Positions 10,683 through 20,332 of a stretch of 25,219 nt of DNA are shown here, piece after piece; position 1 is the stretch's first letter; every line of letters starts with the position of its first letter. A program made the position numbers and the translations under genes. The notes below the pieces were generated by a model. That model made no database searches. It saw nothing but the letters and a program-made list of their open reading frames with translations, and was not told the DNA's origin. This DNA comes from Ophiothrix spiculata (taxonomy: Eukaryota > Echinodermata > Ophiuroidea > Amphilepidida > Ophiotrichidae): assembly GCA_000969725.1 (NCBI GenBank), contig JXSR01S033024.1; one strand, written 5' to 3'.

Positions 10683-10820
10683 GGTGATGAGTTCTTATTC
10701 CTCACTGTTTTTTGTTAATTTAAGCACCAATAATACATAGCTCAAAAGCTACGGCAAACAGCAAAAGTATTCTTGTGTTAAATAATGCACAGTATTCAAT
10801 AAAAGTATTCCACAGATTCA
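10628..10820 (+). other. Candidate 3' exon after a strong acceptor
   Basis: A long pyrimidine tract (CTTTTTCTTCTCCCTCG, then TTTTTATCTGTCTGACAG) ends at 10627 and is followed by a locally GC-rich stretch starting GAACCGCAGCTGCTCTGG. That is the layout of a splice acceptor and exon. All three forward frames soon stop, so this would be a terminal or non-coding exon. AATAAA at 10798-10803 could serve as a polyadenylation signal. Together with the donor at 10027 it suggests a roughly 600 bp intron. The end is approximate. Confidence 0.28.
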
Positions 10821-10829
10821 ATTATACAG

Positions 10830-12500
10830 CCACAAAATTCCTGGGTGCTAATAGTAAGCACGTATCATGTAATAATAATCCACAGGTTTTTTTTTAAGAG
10901 ATGGAGGTGGGATCCTACTGCAATAAGTTTATCTCAAATGCTTTGCCATGTTGCAGACGGTAGAAGCAAATTTAAATATTCCATTTGCAAAAGGCTTGAT
11001 ATTTGTCGAAAACTATTCCTGCATAAACAATAACAAGTGGTTGTACGTATGTCTGACTATATGTACACGAAGGCGTACGATGTCAATATCAACCCCCTTG
11101 TCTTGGCTGGGCCCCTTGTATTGCACACGACAAGTTGACGTGATTCACTAGGGAACCCTCTGCTGCATGCAAGCATAAGAAGACGGGCTATGATAATCAG
11201 TTGTTGTGGATGGCGATGCTTGCTCACTGTATATAGTAAGAGACAGATGATCTGTACCTAGTCACGCTCAACACCCAAGTTCATAACAATCCTAGTGAAC
11301 ACTGCCGCCTGCATTATCTTCCACTAGGCTCCACTATTCGCTTTTATGATTCATTTATTTGTGCTGGTTCCTTAGCACTAGTATCAACAAGCAAATTGAA
11401 ATCATTTTATTGCAGTAAAGTATTGCTTATAAGGTCAGAATATTGTTTCAAAGTCAATGGCGATACGTCTTTACAATAAGTATTCAAATATTATATTATA
11501 CCAGCTATTAACAATTATATTTTACCCAACCACATTAAACTATTACCAATGATGATATTTTGACAGATTTACATAACTGATGCTAGTTGCCGTGGTATCA
11601 TCTTCCACTATTATGATTGGTACAATAGATAAGACGATACCAACCAATGAAATCCACCCATTAGAATGACACTACCACCTGTTTTTGATACAAGTAAAAC
11701 CAATTTACCTTTCCTCACATACAGGCGACAATTTCACAGAGATAAAAATTTGTGCATATCTGTAAATAGGTCCATACGTGCTATAATCAACACACTGGTA
11801 TATACTGTAATATCCTGTTGGAGTGTTAAAATTCAATAAGAAGCTAATTTTACAGAATCTGTCCATGTCCAATTATTATCATAAGCATCTTAAAGAATTT
11901 TATTGTCCTATCTATTGAATGGGAAAAATGAAACCCAGCAGTACCATTTGTTCTAAATACATGAGTTTGCAAGTTCAGAAAATATTAAAAATACTGCATT
12001 GTGAGTAAAAACTTGACAGGATGTATGTAAGGCCCACATCTAGTGTTTTAATGGAAGCAAACTTTGCACCTGTACATAAAGTCACATTTGGTTGTTTTAA
12101 GAAGTATTTAAATCTGATGAATATATGCTAAAATATTAAACTAACTAACAAACACTGACTATAGCTGTCTAAAAGTTTGAGTGATTTATATTGCAAGCAC
12201 AATTACCAAAGGCAAAGTCAATTTGTAAATTAGTCATTGAGGGATTGTGTTAGTATATCCCTGTCCAAGAACATATTTTTGCCCATAATGAATTCTGATC
12301 TGAATTATCAAAGTGGCTTACAGCTTATCCGTAACAGAATAATAAATGGAAATGGAAAAAATGTTAAGAAATCAGTTAAGATTAATATGATGGTACTTTA
12401 CCCTAATAAAACTAGATGATATCAGATCTCACTTTACAAAATCATGAAAATGTAAGATGGGGTTATGAGTAAGACCAAATCCGTGCCCAGGCAGCCACTC
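10830..12500. other. Non-coding stretch with one hairpin, otherwise nothing recognised
   Basis: Most of this is AT-rich. About 11040-11340 is more GC-rich and less repetitive than its surroundings, but it has no open frame or splice pattern I trust. A TATATA word near 11230 is not enough to call a promoter. A 50 bp hairpin lies at 11593-11642: TGGTATCATCTT pairs with AAGACGATACCA at 11 of 12 positions, with an inner CTATT/AATAG stem. The frame at 12237-12419 is unsupported. Confidence 0.5.
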
Positions 12501-14005
12501 AAAGAAAAAAGTGGTACACATGCTCGTTAGAAAAAAGTCGAAAAAGGGTCGGATTCTGCCCAATTGTCTATGTTTTTTATAATAGGGGTGCCTTTTCAGG
12601 GTGACTTTCGACAATAAGGGTGGTTTTTTTATGATATCTGCTACTTTAGAGTCACTTTTTTGCCAAATATTCTAAAATTTCAAGAAATAACTACAGAAAG
12701 TGCTTCCAATGTACCGTGCGAGTCAAAAAAACTGCAATGATAAGATGGAAGCCATATTGTAAGAACAAAAGTCATTTCGAACAAATAATAATAAATTCTA
12801 AATAGGTCATGGATTAAGCTTTTATATGGTGAAAGAATGGTGAAAATTGATAAAGGCGTTGCAAAGATATCCATCCCTATTTGAAAAATATGATATGAAA
12901 ACAGTTCTGTCCAAATAAGCATGCCTCGCAGTTGTACCAATATTGGATTAAATTTCTTGCCAACACCTCTTGAATAAAAACAAAAACCAATTTCCTTGCT
13001 CCAGTAATCTGGAGATTACCTCTTAATCTATTAATTTACATTGAAACAATAATTTAGGCAGTCTTTTAAAGTGCAAAACGACATGTTTGGGGGTACTGTC
13101 TTAGAAGGGAGGGCTTATCAATCAGTCATTGCTCAAAATGCCTCAAGATCAGATCGCCAACGAGCAACATGCTCTAATTGCTTAGGTTAATTTTACAACC
13201 AAATCTCATGGAGAAGTTAAATGGAGATTCTGGGATGCATTCCCCCAATCGCGTGTACTATGTGCATCCACTATCTAATAATAGAATTCAGCATATTCAA
13301 AAGAACAGGAACAGTCCATAACCTAAATAAAGAGAGATCTTGAAGACCGCGAACGGTATGAAGCAGGATAAACGTCAAACGCATTGTCAAACATTGACAA
13401 GGGATCTAGAAGTGAGCTCGCGAAAAAAATCCCCTGCCAAATGTGTCCTAGTCCACGTAAAACCGAATATTGAATTTTTAGGGCCACCCAGCTCAAACGG
13501 CCTTTATCAAGGCACCCAAAAACAAAAGAGAAAAGGATAATGTCATAATTGTGTCCTCCATAAATAAAACATATCCACGACAGTTGGACAGAACTGTTTT
13601 TATGCCTTCCTATTCAAATAAGTGTATCTCTACGACGCCTTTATCAATTTTCCCCATTCTTTCACCATTTTAAAGGTCAATCTATGATCTATTTAGATAT
13701 ATACATTTCATGTTCATGATATTTCTTGTTCTTAAAATATGGCTTTAGTTTCATTTAACTCTTGCAGTTTTTTTTGACTCACTCGGTAATATTCATGTTT
13801 TTGTGGCAGTTGTTACGCCTGTAAGGGTCCATTTCCATTACAACATTTTGGGGTCAAATTTAGTGTATTACGACATTGCGACATTTAGGGGTATGATTTT
13901 AAACATTTTACAACATTAAGGGCTGGAATTTGCTGTACTAGATTTCTTCAATTAGGGTCCGATTTTGAGGTGCTCTGACGAGCATGTGTACCACTTTTTT
14001 TCTTT
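12501..14005. repeat. 1.5 kb imperfect inverted repeat (arms about 420 bp)
   Basis: The left arm (12501-12916) and right arm (13586-14005) are reverse complements over several blocks. The outer ends share GTGGTACACATGCTCGT next to an A/T run. Further in they share GAGTCAAAAAAACTGCAA, AGCCATATT, GGTGAAAGAATGG, AAAATTGATAAAGGCGT and ACAGTTCTGTCCAA. The part between 12535 and 12700 aligns poorly. In the right arm that stretch contains a decayed tandem motif, roughly CCCYTAAATGTYGYAATG on the minus strand. I see no target duplication at the edges, so this may be two inverted copies of one dispersed repeat rather than one transposon with long terminal inverted repeats. Confidence 0.8.
13337..13540 (+). 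other. GC-richer island with a short ORF between the arms
   Basis: This stretch is clearly richer in G and C than the flanking DNA. It holds a 60-codon frame from ATG at 13358 to the stop at 13540. The predicted peptide is polar and basic, with Lys/Arg/Gln clusters at both ends and no domain I recognise. The ATG context is unremarkable, and no splice sites clearly frame it. It could be the remnant of an internal gene of the element, a host exon fragment, or chance. I do not call a gene. Confidence 0.2.
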
Positions 14006-14014
14006 GAAATCCAA

Positions 14015-14110
14015 CCCCCCCCCCCCCCGGTAGAGTGACTCAGTGGTAGATTGCTAAAATGTATAACAGGTTAAGGAAAAAAGAGGTCCCTGTGTGAATC
14101 CTGGTAAAAA
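14015..14110 (+). other. Poly-C run followed by a tRNA-like segment
   Basis: After a C homopolymer (about 14013-14028) comes TGACTCAGTGGTAGA (14036-14050), close to a tRNA box A. Then AGGTCCCTGTGTGAATCC (14084-14101) resembles the T-arm and box B region of a tRNA. The two boxes start about 55 bp apart, longer than in a typical intronless tRNA, and the acceptor stem is not evident. It is best read as a tRNA-derived SINE head or decayed tRNA pseudogene, not a working tRNA. Confidence 0.45.
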
Positions 14111-14310
14111 CACACATTTTTCACCCTCCCTTTTCAAAGCAATAGATGTAAAAACACACATTTTCACTCTCCCTTTTCAAAGCAATAGATGTAACATTTT
14201 TCACCCTTTCCTTTTCAAAGCAATAGATGTAAAAACACACATTTTTCACCCTTTCCTTTTCAAAGCAATAGACATTAAAACACACAGTTGGGTGCATTTT
14301 TCAAAACAAT
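14104..14310 (+). repeat. Minisatellite, about 44 bp unit, nearly five copies
   Basis: Units start at 14104, 14148, 14191 and 14229, with a partial degenerate unit from 14274. The unit runs GTAAAAACACACATTTTTCA, then CCCTTTCCTTTTCAAAG, then CAATAGAT. Lengths are 44, 43, 38 and 45 bp, so the open frame across it is not kept in phase and is not a protein repeat. The array begins within a few bases of the tRNA-like segment, which suggests that a SINE body was amplified in tandem. Confidence 0.88.
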
Positions 14311-14520
14311 TTTTTTTGCCTAAAATAACCACAAAATCTGACAAAAATAGGAGATTAACTGAATAACTTTTAAATAGAAATTTTCTAAAATGTTTTAACA
14401 AAAATAAATAAATTTTGGCAAAAAATCGGCTGATTTTACATGATTTTGGCAAAATAAAAAAATCTTAAAAAACACAAATTTAGTTACTGTTGGGCCTATA
14501 AAACAGAGATTTGTTTTGTC

Positions 14521-14922
14521 GCCTTAGTCCAAAAAAAAAATTGTTTGGTTACCCTCCACCGACCGACCTTATTTTTCAGCCCGACCCAAAATATTTTTTA
14601 TTGAAAATTTTTTACTTACCGAAAAATTCACACAAAAAACATATCGGCCGCCAGTGAACAGAAAGTCGGGTTGGCTGTGCAGGTGATAAGAGGGTCTACA
14701 TGTCTTCTTTCAACCCTCAAAGTGTTCAGGATGTCACAATCACTAAAAGAGGTATTTGATTGTTTTGATTTGGATGTCGCGGGGGAAGTTGTGAAGGCTG
14801 AAGCGGCCGATCGACCTAGAGGAGTTGAGGAGTATTGGAAAAAAACCCAAAAAAACGACCGACCGACCCTCTCTGTGAAAAAGCTGTGGAGGGCAATCAA
14901 ACAATTTTTTTTTTGGCCTTAG
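14521..14922. mobile_element. 388 bp MITE with 7 bp target duplication
   Basis: GCCTTAG at 14521-14527 and 14916-14922 flanks an element of 388 bp. The terminal inverted repeats of about 32 bp match at 29 positions and include CCAAAAAAAAAATTGTTTG and CCCTCCAC. CCGACCGACC words lie near both ends in direct orientation (about 14558-14569 and 14857-14869). Short frames cross it on both strands (plus 14671-14922, minus 14628-14900) with no recognisable transposase motif. The 7 bp duplication does not place it firmly in a superfamily. Confidence 0.8.
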
Positions 14923-16016
14923 GGTTAATTCATAACAAAATAAAGTACTCATGTATTACAAGAGCATAAATGTTACACTTACTTTTCAAAAACAAAGTTG
15001 ATAAAGAGACATCATAACATATTTTGAAATAACCACTTTTTTAATATAACATATTTTATATATCATGATTTCAATAGTAAATATATTTTGTTTTATTTAT
15101 TACGAGGAAAACATCTCATATGGAAGTCTGTGCAAAGAGTAAAATGACGATCCATATATGTCCAAATTTAGGTCCTTTTCTGCTACAAGTAACAGCATAA
15201 TTTTGTTAATTTATATGCACCATCAATATAAAATGCTGGGCTATACTGGCGTATATTTTTTGTTTGTTATAATTTATATGTAAATGAGTCGGTGATAAAA
15301 ATTGAAATCTAAAACATATGATGTCCGATTACAAAGCACTGGATGATAACCATATCAAATATTGCCACGTACAGAAGAGTGTGTGGCAATGATTTGGAAA
15401 TTTAAGTGATTATAACAACAATTTGGATGTCTTAGAAACACATGAAGATGGAGAAGAAGATAAAAAAAATGTCTGTAAAAGTAAGAGGGAAAATAACTGA
15501 TGAAATGTTTAGGTGACGGTTGGAAATTTGTTCTTGTTTCACTTTTCAGTGCAGAAATCATGGAAATCATTCAATTTGTAAAACAGATTTTAAATTTTGT
15601 AACATGGAGAAATTATCAGGGTTTTTTTTTCTTCTTAGTTTCAGAAATCATGGGCATTTCCTTAGTTTCATAACATTTAAATTCCAATTTTAATGACGTA
15701 AGTTGCCTACCCTAATAACCAAATAGTGTCTTCACAACTGTTGAAAATATACCTTTTTCAAAATTGCACAAAATTGCTACCCTAAATATGGGCTGCCCAG
15801 TGGAAAAGTACCATTTCCTGTGTTTTTTTGCTTGCACAATATGTCTAAGGACATTGGTGACCTGTTCCTATAAACCTGAACAATATCACTGGATAAACCA
15901 GTTTCTTTTGATTTTTTAAAACAAACAAGCCCCAAATTATTGTTTTTGGTTAGGTCATTGAAAAGGGTAGTCTAATTGAATCTTTTTGAATGCATATTTG
16001 TGATTAAGGTTCTGTA
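14923..16016. other. AT-rich non-coding stretch, nothing recognised
   Basis: No bounded repeat or gene-like signal was found. A phrase near 15655-15695 (TTTCATAACATTT, CCAATTTTA) is similar to 16978-17008, perhaps two fragments of one repeat. The frame at 15355-15570 on the minus strand has no recognisable feature. Confidence 0.5.
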
Positions 16017-16559
16017 TAAGGCTAATGAGACTCAATTCCCGGTTTCCCGTCAACCGCACGCGTTATGAAATTAGTGCCGCGTTTGCCGACCAAAATCTGA
16101 AAATAATTCATTATTTTGAAAAACGATGTCCAAAAGTTGGCAAATCTGTCTAAACAAATGGCTGTTACATTGGACCATTCATCAAATGAATATTGTAGCA
16201 CTAATGTAGTGCTATTGTTGTGTAAAATCGATAAAATACTAGTATTATTCATAGTATTGAAATCCTGTGGTGTTTTTAGTATATTCACCAGCATTAAAAT
16301 TGTAATAGAATTAAATGCATTAAACAGAGTCGTTTATATTTTTCGAGGTATGGTGTTTTTTCCCCGTTTTTTTTTTAAGGGTTTTAATCATAGTTTCGGG
16401 TCCTGGTAGATAGGTCTTCACTTTTTCATTTCAACTCTTGTTGTTTCGGGATCTAAACTTTGTTTTAAATCATAGGTTCTTGCTTTTAATTATTTATCAT
16501 TTGTTTGTTGTTTTTGTTCATTTTCGGGAAAAAAACGGGAATCAGTTTCATTAGCCTAA
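16017..16559. mobile_element. PIF/Harbinger-like MITE with TAA target duplication
   Basis: The element spans 16020-16556 (537 bp) between TAA at 16017-16019 and 16557-16559. The ends are inverted repeats GGCTAATGAGACT and, on the minus strand from the right, GGCTAATGAAACT. Both continue to ATTCCCG. The TWA duplication and GG-starting ends fit PIF/Harbinger. Overlapping frames of 90 and 97 codons on opposite strands are not transposase-like. Its inverted repeats differ from those of the elements at 2053 and 23546, so it is a separate family. Confidence 0.8.
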
Positions 16560-16621
16560 GCATTCAAAAGATCTGCATTTAGGGTATGTTCTCGATAGTC
16601 TTGCTCAATGATGTTGACATG

Positions 16622-16663
16622 CATACATACATACATACATACATACATACACATACATACATG
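16622..16663 (+). repeat. CATA tetranucleotide microsatellite
   Basis: About ten CATA units run with one CACATA interruption. It creates a spurious 107-codon minus-strand frame (Tyr/Val/Cys/Met repeats) extending to 16928, which is not a gene. Confidence 0.92.
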
Positions 16664-16677
16664 ACATGAAGTATATA

Positions 16678-16960
16678 AGTGGGCACCCCCGGGCACCTGT
16701 CAGGGGTGTCGAAAATAAAAGTGGTGCGGCCCCTGGTAAAAGTGGTGCAGCCTGTTGCCCCTTAGTTACCAAAAATAACATGAATAAAGAAACAACTAAG
16801 CCAAGAAGACAATAGTTAATAAAAAACAATTTGTACAGTACTATTTTTTGGTTATTATTGCTAGGACTATAATAAAAAAAAATTTCCTGGCTGAAAAGTG
16901 GTGCGGCCAAAGCCCACATGGCCCACACAGTTCAGACGCCCCCGCCTGTCTCCTTAGGTA
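16678..16960. repeat. GC-rich dispersed-repeat fragment with a thrice-repeated 15-mer
   Basis: AAAAGTGGTGCRGCC occurs at 16717-16731, 16738-16752 and 16894-16908. The left edge (GTGGGCACCCCCGGGCACCTG, allowing breaks) and right edge (CAGACGCCCCCGCCTGTC, 16933-16950) are similar in direct orientation. The intervening 16760-16890 is AT-rich. The composition differs sharply from its surroundings, so an inserted repeat is likely, but I cannot define ends or family. Confidence 0.5.
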
Positions 16961-17756
16961 GCTAGGTCATGTGATTGTTTCATAACATTTCAGTACCAAT
17001 TTTACTGACCTTTTTATTTCAAAAATATCAACAATGGAAAAGAACCTGACATAAAAAAGGAAATGGAAACACCCATAATTGAATGTAAGTTTAATAATAC
17101 ATGAAGGTCTTCAATACATACAATATAATTGATGTATAATTGATACAAAGGCCAACTTTTCAGCAACCTTTGATAAGAAACAATACCCATAAGTTGTAAG
17201 ACTTCATCAAAGATATCATTCTTGAAATATACATTATATAAATAAAGTTGAATGTTTTTGAAAAAGGCTTTTGAAACAGGTCTTCAAAGGAAATGTAAAA
17301 TGGAAAGTTCAATATTTTTAAAGCATCAGCACAAAAACCATGATTTCATAACATTAAGCCATTTGTGATGAAATTATTGTGAAATGAGATGACTATTTAA
17401 TGAGCAATGAGTGCTCTCTTAAAAGCAATGATGTATTTTGTATCTCATCAAATTATGTATCGGTTGTTTTAAGACTTCATCAAAGAATTGGTTATTTAAG
17501 TACCTTTTTATGAGGTTGTGATGTGAAGTGCTTTTGAAATATTATTCCATTAAGGGAGTACTATACTTTATAAACTTTGAAGTATAACGTAAACAGCCAA
17601 TTAATGCCCATAACCCAATATGAACATACTTGGAAATAAAATAGTTTGTATTTTTCGAATCCTAACAACCTACCTAATCTTGTAAAATGAAAACGTGGAA
17701 TGAATGACATCTTGACCTTCATGAGCTTGGATGATCAATACAGGAGTTCAATGTAT

Positions 17757-19076
17757 TATCCAGTCAACCAGCAGGTCATTTGAAAGGGCATTATATTCTT
17801 TTCTATGATAGACCAAGTGATATTGCACTCTGTCTGATTTTACTGGTGATGAACAATTGAAAATTGTTTTAAAATTCACAATTTTTGCCACAGTTTGATA
17901 ATTGGGCTTTAAATTCATCATATATGACCAAATAGTACCTCAATTTCCCTTAAACATAAGATGATTTTGTCGTTCAAAATCAGAAAGATGATAAAAAATG
18001 TGGAATTTTAAACCACAATTTTATACAAAAATAATTTCTCAAAATCATCTTTGAAAACTTGCATTCTCTCACTTCAAGTAAGCAGGTCCCTCGCCATAAT
18101 TTGGTAACACACAAAATCAAGGTTCGTTTATCATGTCATTTGATTATTTTATGAGAAAATTACTTTAAACGGTCAAATCCACAAAAATAATGTGGGTTCC
18201 TCATTTTGTTATTGGCAAAATGTCGAAGTTTAAAATCAATAATTCTTTTGTCCACCCAATGTGATTAGTCAGTCAAGTGTGTAACGGATTGCGCGGTGTT
18301 TATCATGGTTCAATTGAATATTCCTGCCACATGGTATCTATACATAAAACTACATGTGGTTGCATCTTGAGCTGCGTGAATTTACGAACTTAAACAGAAA
18401 ACCCTACATTTCAGGTTTATTTAAATTTGGCGGTGTTATACAAGCAGAATACTTCTTTTAGTAAAATGAGTAATGAATATCTTGTTTACACATTCATGGA
18501 AGTCAGGAATGCTAACATTACCGAAAACAGTCAAGTCTACGATTTTTTTTTGACATCTCAGGAAAAATGAAAATTCACATACTAAATTAAAACACTAATT
18601 TTGACCAGTTTAATAAAATGCTATAATAATTATCTATTACAACGATGTTAAGAAAAGACCAAATCAACATATTCAAATTACAGCAAACAAATCAAGGGTA
18701 CAGATTTCCAGAAAAGGTCATCCTAAATGCGCACTATCATTCTGAAGAAATCGGTAATCTTCGGATATCATTGCCAAAAGTTCCATTTCACAGAAAGAAA
18801 ATATGACCTTGCTTTTATGCACAGATTGACCTGCTGGTTGACTGAAGAGAAGATATCGTGAGTATCCCATCATGCATTGCTTCCTATTGGAAATTTTGTA
18901 CAGGAAGTCATGTGAGTAGTTAGTGATGAAACATGCCCAAAATGCAAGATTACACCCATTAACTTTGATTTGGTCATTTCATTACTAACTACTCACATGA
19001 CTTACTGTACAAAATTTCCCATAGGAAGCAATGCATGATGGGATACTCACGATATCTTCTCTTGGTTGACTGTATC
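17757..19076. mobile_element. Unclassified TIR element, interrupted near its right end
   Basis: CAGTCAACCAGCAGGTCA at 17761-17778 is matched perfectly in inverse orientation at 18827-18844. A second copy of the last nine bases at 19064-19072 is the target duplication of the nested MITE. Removing that MITE leaves a roughly 1.08 kb element flanked on both sides by TATC (17757-17760 and 19073-19076), a possible four-base duplication. The interior has no transposase frame. Unit B shows no copy of these ends, which fits insertion into A after duplication. The superfamily is unresolved. Confidence 0.65.
18836..19072. mobile_element. Mutator-like fold-back MITE, 9 bp target duplication
   Basis: A 219 bp element (18845-19063) has 87 bp terminal inverted repeats (18845-18931 and 18977-19063) that match at 84 positions and begin AAGAGAAGATATCGTG. 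The spacer is only 45 bp, so a single strand could fold into one long hairpin. GGTTGACTG flanks it at 18836-18844 and 19064-19072. A nine-base duplication with long inverted repeats is characteristic of Mutator-like (MULE) elements. The target was the terminal repeat of the outer element, so the order of insertion is clear. The few mismatches suggest a fairly young copy. Confidence 0.85.
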
Positions 19077-20242
19077 TCATTTTACATGAGATGAGTAGTT
19101 TGGATAAATCAAAAAAGGTATCCCAAGTAATGCATGCTAACTAACCAATTAACACATTGCCAAAGTCATTTGTTCTTTTGATCCTTTTGACTTGCACTTC
19201 TTAATAAAATAACATCTTTCTTTTACTAAACAATTACTATCTGACCCACATAATATGACAAAACAATGCAACTAGCATTGTTAAATCCAATATTTTTTGG
19301 CTAAGAATTATATTGTTTATACCCACCTCATGCTAGCCTGTTTATAAAAATCTAAATTCACATGATTGCTTATCTCATATATTACACATTGACACAAGAT
19401 TTAAGTGAGTTTTTTTCTTCATGTTTTGTAGATGAACATGAAATTTTATAAAAAGATGATGATACTGCACTCCATTCGTTTAAAGTGTAGGTGATACACA
19501 TACAACTATATATCACACATTACACACATTTAACTTGAAACACAATTCGGTCTCAGCTCCAATATCATTAAGCTTATAATTGCTTTTTTGATAAGATGAA
19601 AAATTGCTTTCAATACAATTAACCTCTGTCATTCCAATTCTAAAATAATGACCCATTAGTGATTTTATATCTTTGTATTAATGGAGTTTAGCCAGCTCAT
19701 GTCCATGACAGATCATCGATATTTGTAATTGGATATTTATACAAGCAAGTGACATGTAAAATATGATTTGGTGAGGCACTGAAATTTGATAAATGGACTT
19801 TTAGAACAACTAAGGTAGACACAAAATATAACATAAAAGCAATATCTAAAGCTTGTTTCCAAATCTTTAGTTACTTTGCAATAAGCTTTAGCCAAATAAA
19901 CTAGTTGTGAGTCTTAAAATTGCAATGCTGCAAATTAATCAATAATTGTTCTAATGTATTGTTAAGACAAAGATCATGTAGTTCAAGTTTCAACTATACA
20001 CTACCTACAGCTGAGAGTAAAGCAACATTTCAATTTTGTATTTAATACTGAATTGATTTTTGGATTTTAACAAGCCAGTCACAAGATTACTTTACTTAGA
20101 CAATTTATGTTGACAAAATAAGGTCAACATAATAAGGTATTTTACCACCATTCTTGGTTGTCACCGCAGTTACGTCCTGAAATTTTTAGATCACAAATTT
20201 GCAACATGATTACATCTAAAATTTAAATTTCATTGTGATTCC

Positions 20243-20332
20243 ACAAATTAAACCCTGTTGAGTGCCACACCAAATGGACAAAAGGGTTCAACAAATTAAA
20301 CCCTTTTGTGTCCATTTGGTGTGGCACTCAAC
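20243..20332. repeat. Near-perfect short hairpin beside a 14 bp direct repeat
   Basis: The left arm at 20257-20288 (GTTGAGTGCCACACCAAATG, then GAC and AAAAGGGTT) pairs with the right arm at 20299-20332. The only difference is a two-base CA insertion in the right arm, and the loop is about 10 bases. ACAAATTAAACCCT occurs at 20243-20256, just before the left arm, and again at 20291-20304 across the loop and right arm. That arrangement is what a replication template switch would leave: an inverted copy inserted next to a duplicated junction. A small hairpin-RNA precursor or tiny fold-back element are alternatives. Unit B has no matching hairpin. Confidence 0.85.

Noticed and set aside
11220..11245. 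TATATA word on the minus strand as a promoter for the mini-ORF
   Set aside because: TATA-like words are common in DNA this AT-rich, it lies over 500 bp from the ORF, and nothing else supports a start site.
12429..12614. 61-codon minus-strand frame at the left edge of the inverted repeat
   Set aside because: It crosses the edge of the repeat arm, and the right arm does not preserve the frame.
14094..14366. 90-codon plus-strand frame with a repeated peptide
   Set aside because: It is produced by the 44 bp minisatellite. Unit lengths of 44, 43, 38 and 45 do not keep a reading frame.
14628..14922. Opposite-strand frames of 83-90 codons inside the 388 bp MITE
   Set aside because: They read through its inverted repeats and homopolymer ends (Lys/Phe runs), with no transposase motif. 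The element is too short for a transposase gene.
16605..16928. 107-codon minus-strand frame
   Set aside because: It runs through the CATA microsatellite and the GC-rich repeat fragment; the Tyr/Val/Cys/Met repeats come from the microsatellite.
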